A stretch of DNA of 11,527 nucleotides from Nitrospina sp. GTDB taxonomy: Bacteria > Nitrospinota > Nitrospinia > Nitrospinales > VA-1. The first letter of the stretch is position 1. The number at the start of each line of letters is the position of its first letter. The position numbers were made by a program, and so were the translations under genes. Shown piece after piece: positions 1-6,037 of this stretch. The stretch lies in NCBI GenBank assembly GCA_018647025.1, contig JABGTQ010000192.1:1-11527 (forward strand), in the 5' to 3' direction. The notes beneath the pieces are model-generated. The model was not told where the DNA came from, searched no databases, and saw only the letters and a program-made list of their open reading frames with translations.

Positions 1-477
1 ATCATGCGCTAGTCGATCGTATTTCTCTGACATCACTGGATCACTTTCACGACTACGAATTCCAACAAACTCAATCAACATACAGAAAATTGGCACAGCC
101 AAAACAAAGCTACCAAAGTACAAGTGCTGCTGGTTGGCTACCCAAAGCATTATTCGACTAGGGACAAAGTCATAATTATTGTAGTCGTTTTCCCCTAACT
201 CAGGTGCTGGGGCTCCACTAACAGGTCCCTTCAAAGGATTTCCGTCGAAATCCTTATAGAACACGTCCTGACTCCATTCGATCTCAGGGACGCCTTCACC
301 CTCAGCATCGTCTTCTGCAGCCATTACTTCTTTCGCAAATGCTTGCTCAGCAAAGGCCTGCTCAGCAAAAGCTTCCTTGGCGAAAGCATCTCCCGCTAAC
401 CCCGGCATCATATAAATTGCAAACGCAAAAAACAGAGCAACGGGCAGAAAGTTAAACGTTCTAGTTTTACCCAGCAT
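1..477 (-). CDS. Cytochrome bd-like oxidase subunit I (N-terminal part, runs off the window)
   Basis: The first 159 codons read from ATG at 477 to the window edge with no stop. The start is fixed by a strong Shine-Dalgarno (AAAGGAGGA at 493-485) seven bases upstream. The protein begins with a signal peptide (basic residues 3-6, hydrophobic core about 10-28). Four tandem five-residue units follow (AFAKE, AFAEQ, AFAEQ, AFAKE; residues 31-50), then an acidic, Pro/Gly-rich stretch (51-104) and a membrane helix (about 107-140). This helix contains NQQHLYFGSFVLAVPIF, which resembles the first CydA helix around the heme-ligand histidine (here H118); the following YDRLAHD is also in family style. The extension fits a periplasmic N-terminus. 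Inference: a subunit of a bd-like quinol oxidase or related quinone-reactive membrane protein. Only the first helix is visible, so the family call is moderate. It lies downstream of hisD on the same strand but 304 bases away, with its own promoter. Confidence 0.6.
   Translation of the reverse strand, partial: MLGKTRTFNFLPVALFFAFAIYMMPGLAGDAFAKEAFAEQAFAEQAFAKEVMAAEDDAEGEGVPEIEWSQDVFYKDFDGNPLKGPVSGAPAPELGENDYNNYDFVPSRIMLWVANQQHLYFGSFVLAVPIFCMLIEFVGIRSRESDPVMSEKYDRLAHD
328..387 (-). repeat. Four tandem 15-bp units coding for AFA[K/E][E/Q]
   Basis: Four in-frame 15-base units encode AFAKE, AFAEQ, AFAEQ and AFAKE at residues 31-50 of the bd-like protein. The DNA units differ mainly at third codon positions, so the protein pattern is better conserved than the DNA. 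Every unit contains an Ala-X-Ala triplet of the kind signal peptidase I cuts after, placed directly behind the hydrophobic core of the signal peptide. Confidence 0.85.
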
Positions 478-484
478 AACCTTG

Positions 485-493
485 TCCTCCTTT
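485..493 (-). promoter_or_regulatory. Shine-Dalgarno of the bd-like gene
   Basis: AAAGGAGGA read on the minus strand, with a seven-base spacer to ATG at 477. It decides the start of a gene whose N-terminus is unusual, confirming that the signal peptide and repeat belong to the protein. Confidence 0.8.
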
Positions 494-589
494 GTGGACT
501 TGATAAACATAATTAGTTTCTAATTCATAATAAAAAATATTCTTAAGCATAAACATATTGTCGATTTATTGTAATAAAACAAACTTCAA

Positions 590-622
590 TTCTTAAAAAT
601 GACTTCCAAGTGTTTTTAAGAA
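590..622. repeat. Inverted repeat / hairpin in the hisD to bd-like gap
   Basis: TTCTTAAAAA (590-599) pairs perfectly with TTTTTAAGAA (613-622). Inside it, ACTT (602-605) can pair with AAGT (608-611) and T600 with G612, leaving one bulged base, so the arms are nearly continuous. A T-run (624-630) follows on the plus strand, but no plus-strand gene precedes it. On the minus strand it lies downstream of the likely start site near 703, so it would sit in the 5' leader of the bd-like mRNA or serve as a weak terminator for hisD read-through. Confidence 0.55.
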
Positions 623-709
623 CCTTTTTTCGGTTTAAAGCTATTAGATAACTCACTTTTCAAAAAACAGCCCAACAAAAAAATGCATAACTCTATCTAA
701 TTTTTAAAT

Positions 710-738
710 TTTTTAACATGCGTACAATTTCATGTCAA
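710..738 (-). promoter_or_regulatory. Sigma-70-like promoter for the bd-like gene
   Basis: On the minus strand TTGACA (738-733) is followed by a 17-base spacer and TAAAAA (715-710), with a TGn extended -10 (TG at 718-717). The expected start is near 703, giving a leader of about 225 bases that contains the 590-622 hairpin. The -35 is a perfect consensus; the -10 matches four of six. It lies 44 bases after the hisD stop, so the bd-like gene is probably expressed separately from hisD. Confidence 0.6.
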
Positions 739-781
739 GGCAAAAAAACCTTAAGTTAATGCAACATACAAGTACCTTTAT

Positions 782-2083
782 CTACTCACCCTCCACTATT
801 TTGTTTATTCTCAAATCCACGGCATTCGCATGCGCGTCCAGATGCTCCATTTCAGCAAGAATTCTTATAAAAGGCGCTTCTTTTTTAAGAGCTTCAGGGG
901 AGTAAGACATAATACTGGTTCTTTTCAGAAAATCATAAACTCCAAGCGGTGACGAAAATCGAGCTGTTCCACTGGTAGGTAAAACATGATTAGGGCCAGC
1001 TAAATAATCACCAACTGCCTCTGGAGTGTAGTGGCCTAAAAATATAGCTCCCGCGTTCCTAATTTGCTCGGCACAGGCCCGAGGTTCTTTTACCGCGAGT
1101 TCTAAATGCTCCGGCGCTATATCGTTGGCTACCTTAATGGCCTCACTTAGCGACTCAACAACAAACAGGCAGCAATAGTCGTTAAGTGATTTTTTGATAA
1201 TTGATTGTCGGTTCAAGCGAATAGTCTGTTTTTTCAACTCCTTAACCACATCCTGGGCTAATATTTCAGAGCAAGTCACTAAAATTGGCACGGCCTGCTC
1301 ATCATGCTCAGCCTGAGACAATAAATCTGCTGCTATAAAATCCGCATGCGCGCTATCGTCAGCTACGATCACGATTTCGCTGGGCCCTGCAATCATATCG
1401 ATGTCCACCATCCCAAATACCATTCTTTTAGCTAACGCAACAAAAATATTACCCGGCCCTACAATCTTGTCGACCTTTGGAATGGTATTGGTCCCGTAAG
1501 CCATCGCACCTATCGCCTGAGCTCCGCCAACTTTAAAGATAGAATCAACCCCCGCAATTTCAGCCGCAACAAGTACATCTGGGCTACATTGTCCTTTTGA
1601 GGCAGGACTGCACATCACCACCTTCTTCACACCTGCAACTTTTGCCGGAATTGCATTCATTAATACGGACGATGGGTAAGAAGCTTTGCCCCCAGGAACA
1701 TAAATCCCTACGGTCTCAAGAGGCCTTATATTTTGCCCGAGCAACACACCGTTTTTTTCATACTCCCAAGACTCCTGTTTTTGATGCTCATGAAACTCGC
1801 GAATATTTTCTGCGGCTCGTTTTAATGCTTCCACCCCCTCATCACTCACATTATTATGAGCTTCAGCAACCTCGGTAGGTGTCACCCTTATTTCTTCCAC
1901 AGATAGATCGTATTGATCAAAGCGGCTAGTGAAATCAAGTAATGCAGCATCGCCGCGCTCTTTAATTTGCTTAAGAATTTCACGGACTGTTGCATCATGA
2001 ACCACAAGATCAACATCAGCTCGGTCAACAACTTTCCTCAGAGTGTTCCTAAAATCAGAATCAGAATATTTAATAATTTTCAT
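782..2083 (-). CDS. hisD: Histidinol dehydrogenase
   Basis: HisD makes the last two oxidations of histidine synthesis in the cytoplasm, turning L-histidinol into L-histidine with two NAD+ and a zinc ion. The 433 residues match the usual bacterial length. Key residues sit at the expected places: the zinc-ligand set Q257, H260 (SQAEHDEQA), D359 (AVGDYLAGPNH) and H418 (EMEHLDAH), and the catalytic pair E325-H326 (APEHLEL). The conserved block IDMIAGPSE is at 228-236. It starts at ATG 2083, 33 bases after the DUF2064 gene, so the two are probably co-transcribed. No clear Shine-Dalgarno precedes the ATG. No other his gene is in the window, so the pathway is scattered or lies elsewhere. Confidence 0.97.
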   Translation of the reverse strand: MKIIKYSDSDFRNTLRKVVDRADVDLVVHDATVREILKQIKERGDAALLDFTSRFDQYDLSVEEIRVTPTEVAEAHNNVSDEGVEALKRAAENIREFHEHQKQESWEYEKNGVLLGQNIRPLETVGIYVPGGKASYPSSVLMNAIPAKVAGVKKVVMCSPASKGQCSPDVLVAAEIAGVDSIFKVGGAQAIGAMAYGTNTIPKVDKIVGPGNIFVALAKRMVFGMVDIDMIAGPSEIVIVADDSAHADFIAADLLSQAEHDEQAVPILVTCSEILAQDVVKELKKQTIRLNRQSIIKKSLNDYCCLFVVESLSEAIKVANDIAPEHLELAVKEPRACAEQIRNAGAIFLGHYTPEAVGDYLAGPNHVLPTSGTARFSSPLGVYDFLKRTSIMSYSPEALKKEAPFIRILAEMEHLDAHANAVDLRINKIVEGE

Positions 2084-2097
2084 CGAAAAATAATCAC

Positions 2098-2111
2098 AAC
2101 TTTCTAAAGTT
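2098..2111. repeat. Small palindrome before hisD
   Basis: AACTTT-CT-AAAGTT is a 14-base palindrome in the 33-base gap between the DUF2064 gene and hisD, ending 14 bases before the hisD ATG. The loop would be only two bases, so in RNA the innermost pairs would open. It may influence initiation at a start lacking a clear ribosome binding site, or be chance in AT-rich DNA. Confidence 0.3.
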
Positions 2112-2116
2112 AAAAA

Positions 2117-2797
2117 TTAAAAAGATACAGTACTTAAAAAATCATGGGTCAAGACCCCTTCTTTTTTGCCCACGGAGGCCATAAGTTCCAAGTGGTCTTT
2201 AAGGAATATCAAATCATCCGGCCGATCTACATCGTACCAAACTGGAAGAAGCCCCAGCGTTAGGCCATTTGACTTTAACCTGCTGTGGGTTTCTTTCAAT
2301 ACATTACTACTACCCCACGTAATGCCATCAAACAGATTGATTAACTTCTCCCGCATACCGATCAAATAATACCCTCCATCAACACTTGGGCCCAGAACCA
2401 CATCTTGCTTAAAATCAAAGGCTTGCTTGATATAAGCCGATGGCAAACTAGGGCTATCTGCTCCTATAATAACAACCTGCTCATAACCTTCAGAAAATCT
2501 CGCCGAAAAAGTGTTTTTCATTCTATCGCCGAGGTCTTTTCCCTCCTGAATAAACGTACGTAAAGGTAATGAGGGATTCAATCGCTCAAAATATCCCGAA
2601 GTGCTAGATGGATAAATACCGGCAAAGCAATCTACAGACTCTATAGAGCTGACCGTGCTAAGGCTGTCCGAAAGAAAACAAGTATACAGTTCGCAAATTG
2701 TTTGCAAGTCTAAAAATTGATTAAGTCGTGTTTTGACCTGCCCCATTACTGGATCGCGGGCGAAAACAATTAAAGCATTTTTATTTTTTCTTGGCAT
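2117..2797 (-). CDS. DUF2064 / TIGR04282 family glycosyltransferase-like protein
   Basis: A 226-residue GT-A-fold protein of the DUF2064 (TIGR04282) family, related to nucleotide-sugar and CofC-like nucleotidyltransferases. Visible motifs are the N-terminal nucleotide-binding segment ALIVFARDPVMGQVKTRL (8-25), IGADSPSLP (111-119), GPSVDGGYYLIGM (136-148), ITWGSSNVL (159-167) and DVDRPDDL (189-196); these cover the whole family length. The family name mentions arsenosugar synthesis because some members lie beside arsS. No arsenic gene is seen here, so the substrate is unknown. ATG 2797 is the first usable start; reading back, a stop comes ten codons earlier with no ATG, GTG or TTG between. Its promoter is the minus-strand member of the interleaved pair at 2864-2892, and hisD follows after 33 bases. 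Confidence 0.85.
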   Translation of the reverse strand: MPRKNKNALIVFARDPVMGQVKTRLNQFLDLQTICELYTCFLSDSLSTVSSIESVDCFAGIYPSSTSGYFERLNPSLPLRTFIQEGKDLGDRMKNTFSARFSEGYEQVVIIGADSPSLPSAYIKQAFDFKQDVVLGPSVDGGYYLIGMREKLINLFDGITWGSSNVLKETHSRLKSNGLTLGLLPVWYDVDRPDDLIFLKDHLELMASVGKKEGVLTHDFLSTVSF

Positions 2798-2863
2798 GGA
2801 AGTTACTATTTTTCTTGGTCGATGCGTCTACAGCAGAGAGGGATCGGAAGAACCTCCTTACCT

Positions 2864-2892
2864 TTTATAAATTGTTTGACTACCACTTTCAA
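2864..2892 (-). promoter_or_regulatory. Minus-strand promoter for the DUF2064-hisD operon
   Basis: TTGAAA (2892-2887), a 17-base spacer, then TATAAA (2869-2864), each box five of six matches to consensus. Transcription should start near 2857, giving a leader of about 60 bases. Its -35 box lies inside the spacer of the plus-strand promoter at 2876-2904. Confidence 0.65.
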
Positions 2893-2904
2893 AGCCAATA
2901 AAAT
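2876..2904 (+). promoter_or_regulatory. Plus-strand promoter for the envelope (PAP2-GT9) operon
   Basis: TTGACT (2876-2881), a 17-base spacer, then TAAAAT (2899-2904), each box five of six matches to consensus. Transcription should start near 2911, leaving a short leader to the Shine-Dalgarno at 2935-2940 and the ATT start at 2949. Its -35 box lies inside the spacer of the minus-strand promoter. Confidence 0.65.
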
Positions 2905-2934
2905 CAAAATAGACAGCGTACAGCTCAAATTTTC

Positions 2935-2940
2935 AAGGAG
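2935..2940 (+). promoter_or_regulatory. Shine-Dalgarno pointing to an ATT start codon
   Basis: AAGGAG lies eight bases before ATT at 2949 in the PAP2 reading frame. No ATG, GTG or TTG exists in that frame between the in-frame stop at 2910 and the ATG at 3024, and I see no comparable Shine-Dalgarno just before that ATG. Confidence 0.65.
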
Positions 2941-2948
2941 ATCAAACC

Positions 2949-3509
2949 ATTCTTTCCGAGTTAGACATTTCTTTATTCTACTGGATCAACACGCATTTTC
3001 AATCTCGAATATTTCTGAAATTCATGCAGTTCATTTCTATTAAGCAGAATTTTATATGGCCAGGTATCGTTTCTATTGTAATTTTTCTCTGGCTTAAGAG
3101 GATGCGTGGTTTAGCATTAGTTTTAGCAACAGCTTTAGCGGTATCCATTTCAGACTTTTTAGGAGCAACATTAAAAGAACTAATCGCCCGAGATAGACCT
3201 TGCCACGTCCTTTCACATATAAAAGATATTGCCAATTGTTCGAACAGCTTTTCTTTTCCCTCTAACCATGCGGTAAACTCTTTCACATTTGCTACGATCG
3301 TCACTCTTGCTTATAAGAACCTAACATTTTTATTATATGTCTCGGCTTTGCTGATAGGTTATTCGAGGATTTATCTCGGGGTTCATTATCCAACGGATGT
3401 GTTAAGCGGAGCCTTACTTGGTATCTTAATCGGCTTCTTGGGATATAAATATTTTTATCTTAAAATATTAAATTTTTTTAAAAATAAGTTCCCCCTATCC
3501 AACTCATGA
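2949..3509 (+). CDS. PAP2-family membrane lipid phosphatase, probable ATT start
   Basis: A 186-residue integral membrane phosphatase of the PAP2 superfamily, which removes phosphate from lipid pyrophosphates or phosphatidates such as undecaprenyl pyrophosphate. All three signature motifs are present: KELIARDRP (residues 76-84, KX6RP), PSNH (104-107, a variant of PSGH) and SRIYLGVHYPTD (139-150, SRX5HX3D), with H107, H146 and D150 as the expected catalytic set. Hydrophobic helices lie before, between and after them. The first ATG (3024) would remove a stretch reading LDISLFYWINTHF, which looks like the usual PAP2 N-terminus, so I place the start at ATT 2949 behind AAGGAG. A base error hiding a normal start is the alternative. 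The stop overlaps the next start by four bases (ATGA). The context suggests a role in carrier-lipid recycling or LPS modification. Confidence 0.85.
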   Translation: MLSELDISLFYWINTHFQSRIFLKFMQFISIKQNFIWPGIVSIVIFLWLKRMRGLALVLATALAVSISDFLGATLKELIARDRPCHVLSHIKDIANCSNSFSFPSNHAVNSFTFATIVTLAYKNLTFLLYVSALLIGYSRIYLGVHYPTDVLSGALLGILIGFLGYKYFYLKILNFFKNKFPLSNS

Positions 3510-4597
3510 ACCCGGTAAAACAAAAATTTCTAATTATCAAACTAAGTTCTATAGGCGACATTGTTCACGCATTGCCGTTTCTTCGGACTCTAAGAGCAAA
3601 CTATCCCCACGCCCATATCGCATGGGTAATCGAGGAGAGTTTTCAAGACTTGATCAAGTGTAACCCAGATCTTGATGAGGTGATCCCAGTCCGCACCAAA
3701 TATTGGCGCAAAAACTTAAATATAAAGTCTTGGAATGAAATCTGCCAAACAAAAAAATTACTAAAGGGACGCTATTTTGATTGGACTTTTGATTTACAAG
3801 GTCTCATTAAAACTGGTTTTATTGCTCGTATGACAGGAGCACCCAATAGAGCGGGATTCCACCGCGGTAATTGTCGAGAAAAAATAAACACTTGGTTTAA
3901 TAATCACCACAGTAAATATCTTTCTGCTGATAGCCATATAGTAGACCGATGTCTGTCACAACTTTCCGTCTTAGGAGAGTTTCAACCGCAAGCCGAATTT
4001 TCACTACCGATAAGGGCGGAGGATGAGCGTATCTCTGAAGTTTTTATGACGAAAAATAGCAAGCTCACAGAAAAGCCCATAGCCGGAATCAACCCAGGAG
4101 CGGGGTTCCCAACTAAGCTGTGGAGTGTAGAACGTTATGCCCAGCTTGGCGATAAACTAACAGAAGAGTTGGGATTTTCCATCCTTCTAACTTGGGGACC
4201 TGGAGAAGAAGAACTGGTCCGCAATATAGCCAGCTCTATGAAACAAAAGTCTTGGACGGCACCAGCAACCACAATCGCTGAGTCTATCGGACTATACAAA
4301 AAACTCGCTTTATTTGTTGGTAGCGATTCAGGGCCGTTTCATATTTGTTGGGCGTTAGGTATCCCAACGGTTTCGGTGTGGGGCCCAACTGACCCAAATC
4401 GCAACGGAGCCTACTCAAAAAAACATAAATCAGTTTTTCAGAAGTTAAATTGTAGTTTCTGCTGGAAGCGCCGCTGTCCTTTAGGAACAACCGAGTGCAT
4501 GGACAAAGTAACCGTACAAAATATGTTTGATGCGGCAAAAACATTAGTCTCTGAGGACGTTAAGGTGCTAACCTCCCCAAAACACTCAGTTCATTAA
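3506..4597 (+). CDS. GT9-family ADP-heptose:LPS heptosyltransferase
   Basis: A 363-residue GT-B glycosyltransferase of family GT9, which adds L-glycero-D-manno-heptose from ADP-heptose to the LPS inner core at the cytoplasmic membrane face. The N-terminal domain has LSSIGDIVHALPFL (13-26) with the family's catalytic-type Asp (D18). The C-terminal domain has GINPGAGFPTKLW (194-206, with K204) and VGSDSGPFHICWALGIPTVSVWGPTDP (271-297, with D274 in the donor-binding loop). A cysteine set C316, C319, C324 and C331 near the end recurs in some GT9 proteins. It starts at ATG 3506, overlapping the PAP2 stop by four bases, which implies translational coupling. Similarity is to the WaaC/WaaF group, but which heptose it adds cannot be told from sequence alone. 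Confidence 0.9.
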   Translation: MNPVKQKFLIIKLSSIGDIVHALPFLRTLRANYPHAHIAWVIEESFQDLIKCNPDLDEVIPVRTKYWRKNLNIKSWNEICQTKKLLKGRYFDWTFDLQGLIKTGFIARMTGAPNRAGFHRGNCREKINTWFNNHHSKYLSADSHIVDRCLSQLSVLGEFQPQAEFSLPIRAEDERISEVFMTKNSKLTEKPIAGINPGAGFPTKLWSVERYAQLGDKLTEELGFSILLTWGPGEEELVRNIASSMKQKSWTAPATTIAESIGLYKKLALFVGSDSGPFHICWALGIPTVSVWGPTDPNRNGAYSKKHKSVFQKLNCSFCWKRRCPLGTTECMDKVTVQNMFDAAKTLVSEDVKVLTSPKHSVH

Positions 4598-4612
4598 AAT
4601 AGAGGTAATATT

Positions 4613-4783
4613 ATGGCTTTTGACAAAGAACTTTTAGAAATCCTGGTCTGCCCTAAGTGTAAAGGCGATTTAGAGTTGACTCCTGAGGAAGATAGCCTTC
4701 ACTGTAACGCATGCAAATTAAAGTATCTTATTCAGGATGACATTCCTATTATGCTCATTGATCAAGCTCAACCATTGCCTTAA
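4613..4783 (+). CDS. Trm112/YcaR-like small zinc-ribbon protein
   Basis: A 56-residue protein of the Trm112p-like (UPF0434/YcaR) family. Two CxxC pairs, C13/C16 (LVCPKCKGDL) and C31/C34 (HCNACKLKY), would bind one zinc ion, followed by the family's ending IQDDIPIMLID. Eukaryotic Trm112 activates methyltransferases; the bacterial role is unclear, but E. coli ycaR sits between the LPS genes lpxK and kdsB, so its place here between two heptosyltransferases follows the same association. ATG 4613 has AGAGGT at 4601-4606 upstream. It lies 15 bases after the first GT9 gene and 27 before the second, so it is in the operon. Confidence 0.9.
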   Translation: MAFDKELLEILVCPKCKGDLELTPEEDSLHCNACKLKYLIQDDIPIMLIDQAQPLP

Positions 4784-4810
4784 ACGGGCACCCCTACTCG
4801 GCGAAAGATC

Positions 4811-5890
4811 ATGGCCCAACTGGCTCGCAAAGCAGCAAATATGGCAAAACATGCCCTGTGGAGTATTATTGGATCTTTTTTAGGTAAAAAAAAACCTTCC
4901 CCACTTCCTATAGACTTCCTCTCTTTATCCTCTGTGTTAGTTATAAGACACGATCGTCTAGGAGATGTTATTTTATCAACACCCGTTTATGAATGTATCA
5001 AAAAATCATTTCCGCATCTTCGAGTAAGCGTAGTAGTAAACTGCAGTAACCTGCCCATCCTGAGCGACAACCCGAATGTAGATGAAATAATCCCCTACGA
5101 TCAAAAAAAACTTGGCACCTTAATCAAGCAACTTCGATCCAATGAGTTTGATATCGTATTCACATTAAATAAAAAATTTAGTGCAATTGCTTCACTGCTT
5201 GCGCTAGTCAGCAAAGCCAAACATAAAGTAAGCTATGCTCATGATGAAACAGCTTGGCTCTACGATATTCGTTTACCTATAGACAATCAAGCTCGACACG
5301 AAAGTTTAAATAACCTTGAACTGATAAATTACACAGGGTTAACAAAAACCTCAAAATCTCCGCGTGTGTATTTCGATAATGATGAAGAAAAAAAAATAAC
5401 TACCCTGCTGAAAACACTTCGCACAAACCCAGAACGTCCTCTCGTTCTGATAAAACCTGGAACACGTATTGCAAAATGGGGATGGAAAACAAAGAACTTT
5501 CGAATTGTAGCTGACAAACTATCTAGTTCAAAAAAAGCAGAAGTTTTATTGATATGTGGCCCAGGTGAAGAACCTCTAATAAACCGCATTAACGACCGAG
5601 CAAATCCAAAAATCAATCAATTGCCAATTCTTTCAATCAAAGAACTGGCGCTAGTTATAAAAAAAAGCGACCTACTCTTTTGCAATCATACAGGCATAAT
5701 GCATTTTGCTTCGGCATTTCAAACACCTGTAGTGGTAATCTTCAAACATGGAGAATCCAAACGATGGGGGCCGATCAACACCCCAAATGTCTTACTAGAA
5801 GAAAAAGGCTCGGACCGCCTCTCGCCTGAAATAGTCCTAGATAAAATCAATAAATTACTGACTAACATCTCTGATCATAAAACGATATAA
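4811..5890 (+). CDS. GT9-family heptosyltransferase-like protein, second copy
   Basis: A 359-residue GT9 protein, clearly different from the copy upstream. A basic/hydrophobic N-terminal tail (1-35) may touch the membrane. Motifs are VLVIRHDRLGDVILSTPV (42-59, with the expected D52), RHESLNNLELI (162-172, resembling the HxxxRNLxLL motif of WaaF/WaaQ types), IKPGTRIAKWGW (214-225) and ICGPGEEPLI (248-257). The donor-site loop reads CNHTGIMHFA (291-300), where most family members have Asp in place of H293; this may change the donor or lower activity. It also lacks the C-terminal cysteine cluster of the first GT9. It probably acts later in core or surface glycan assembly. It is the last gene of the operon, starting 27 bases after the YcaR-like stop. 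ATG 4811 has only a weak purine-rich site (GGCGAAAG). Confidence 0.88.
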   Translation: MAQLARKAANMAKHALWSIIGSFLGKKKPSPLPIDFLSLSSVLVIRHDRLGDVILSTPVYECIKKSFPHLRVSVVVNCSNLPILSDNPNVDEIIPYDQKKLGTLIKQLRSNEFDIVFTLNKKFSAIASLLALVSKAKHKVSYAHDETAWLYDIRLPIDNQARHESLNNLELINYTGLTKTSKSPRVYFDNDEEKKITTLLKTLRTNPERPLVLIKPGTRIAKWGWKTKNFRIVADKLSSSKKAEVLLICGPGEEPLINRINDRANPKINQLPILSIKELALVIKKSDLLFCNHTGIMHFASAFQTPVVVIFKHGESKRWGPINTPNVLLEEKGSDRLSPEIVLDKINKLLTNISDHKTI

Positions 5891-5903
5891 TGTCTTTCAA
5901 TTA

Positions 5904-5928
5904 ATTATTTAAATCTATATTAAATAAT
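5904..5928 (+). repeat. A/T-only inverted repeat after the second GT9 gene
   Basis: ATTATTTAA (5904-5912) is the exact reverse complement of TTAAATAAT (5920-5928), with a seven-base loop, starting 13 bases after the stop. The position suits a terminator, but the stem has no G or C and no T-run follows, so the call is weak. Confidence 0.3.
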
Positions 5929-5939
5929 CATTTAATACG

Positions 5940-5996
5940 ATTCTGAATAGTTCATAATAAGATTTGTAGCACTAATTTTTATGTGACATTCAGAAT
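5940..5996. repeat. Paired 9-bp quasi-palindromes upstream of gcvPB
   Basis: ATTCTGAAT (5940-5948) and ATTCAGAAT (5988-5996) are exact reverse complements, and each is itself an ATTC-N-GAAT palindrome. Their starts are 48 bases apart. Two such sites before a single gene could be a regulator's operator pair or a long-loop stem; chance is possible in AT-rich DNA. Confidence 0.35.
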
Positions 5997-6037
5997 ATAG
6001 AAATTTTTTTTGATGTTTAGTAAATAAAGGAACAAGA

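Larger units (their letters stand above)
478..781. other. AT-rich intergenic region between hisD and the bd-like gene
   Basis: These 304 bases carry no credible gene. They contain the minus-strand promoter at 710-738, a 10-bp hairpin at 590-622, and a small palindrome TTTATT-GT-AATAAA at 565-578 that could be a protein-binding site. The Shine-Dalgarno of the bd-like gene lies at 485-493. No strong GC-rich terminator follows hisD. All of these except the promoter and the Shine-Dalgarno are weak calls. Confidence 0.6.
5891..6037 (+). other. AT-rich gap between the envelope operon and gcvPB
   Basis: 147 bases without a gene. They hold a 9-bp all-A/T inverted repeat just after the upstream stop, a pair of quasi-palindromes (ATTCTGAAT and ATTCAGAAT), and the gcvPB Shine-Dalgarno AAAGGA (6026-6031). 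I could not pick a convincing promoter. AT-rich hexamers such as CATAAT (5953-5958) and TATAGA (5996-6001) lack good -35 partners. Confidence 0.5.

Noticed and set aside
592..630. Rho-independent terminator on the plus strand (hairpin plus T-run at 624-630)
   Set aside because: No plus-strand gene lies upstream to be terminated; kept only as an inverted repeat.
2851..2860. TAAGGAGGTT on the minus strand (ACCTCCTTA on plus, like the 16S rRNA 3' end)
   Set aside because: No usable start codon follows it, it sits at the predicted minus-strand transcription start, and there is no rRNA context; likely chance.
2822..3043. Plus-strand 73-codon open frame upstream of PAP2
   Set aside because: It overlaps the divergent promoters and the PAP2 start in another frame, and its protein is basic and unlike any family I know.
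2999..3304. Minus-strand open frame across the PAP2 gene
   Set aside because: Antisense to well-supported PAP2 motifs, with no recognisable protein.
3024..3509. PAP2 gene beginning at ATG 3024
   Set aside because: I see no clear Shine-Dalgarno there, and the start cuts away a family-typical N-terminal segment encoded in the same frame; ATT 2949 is better supported.
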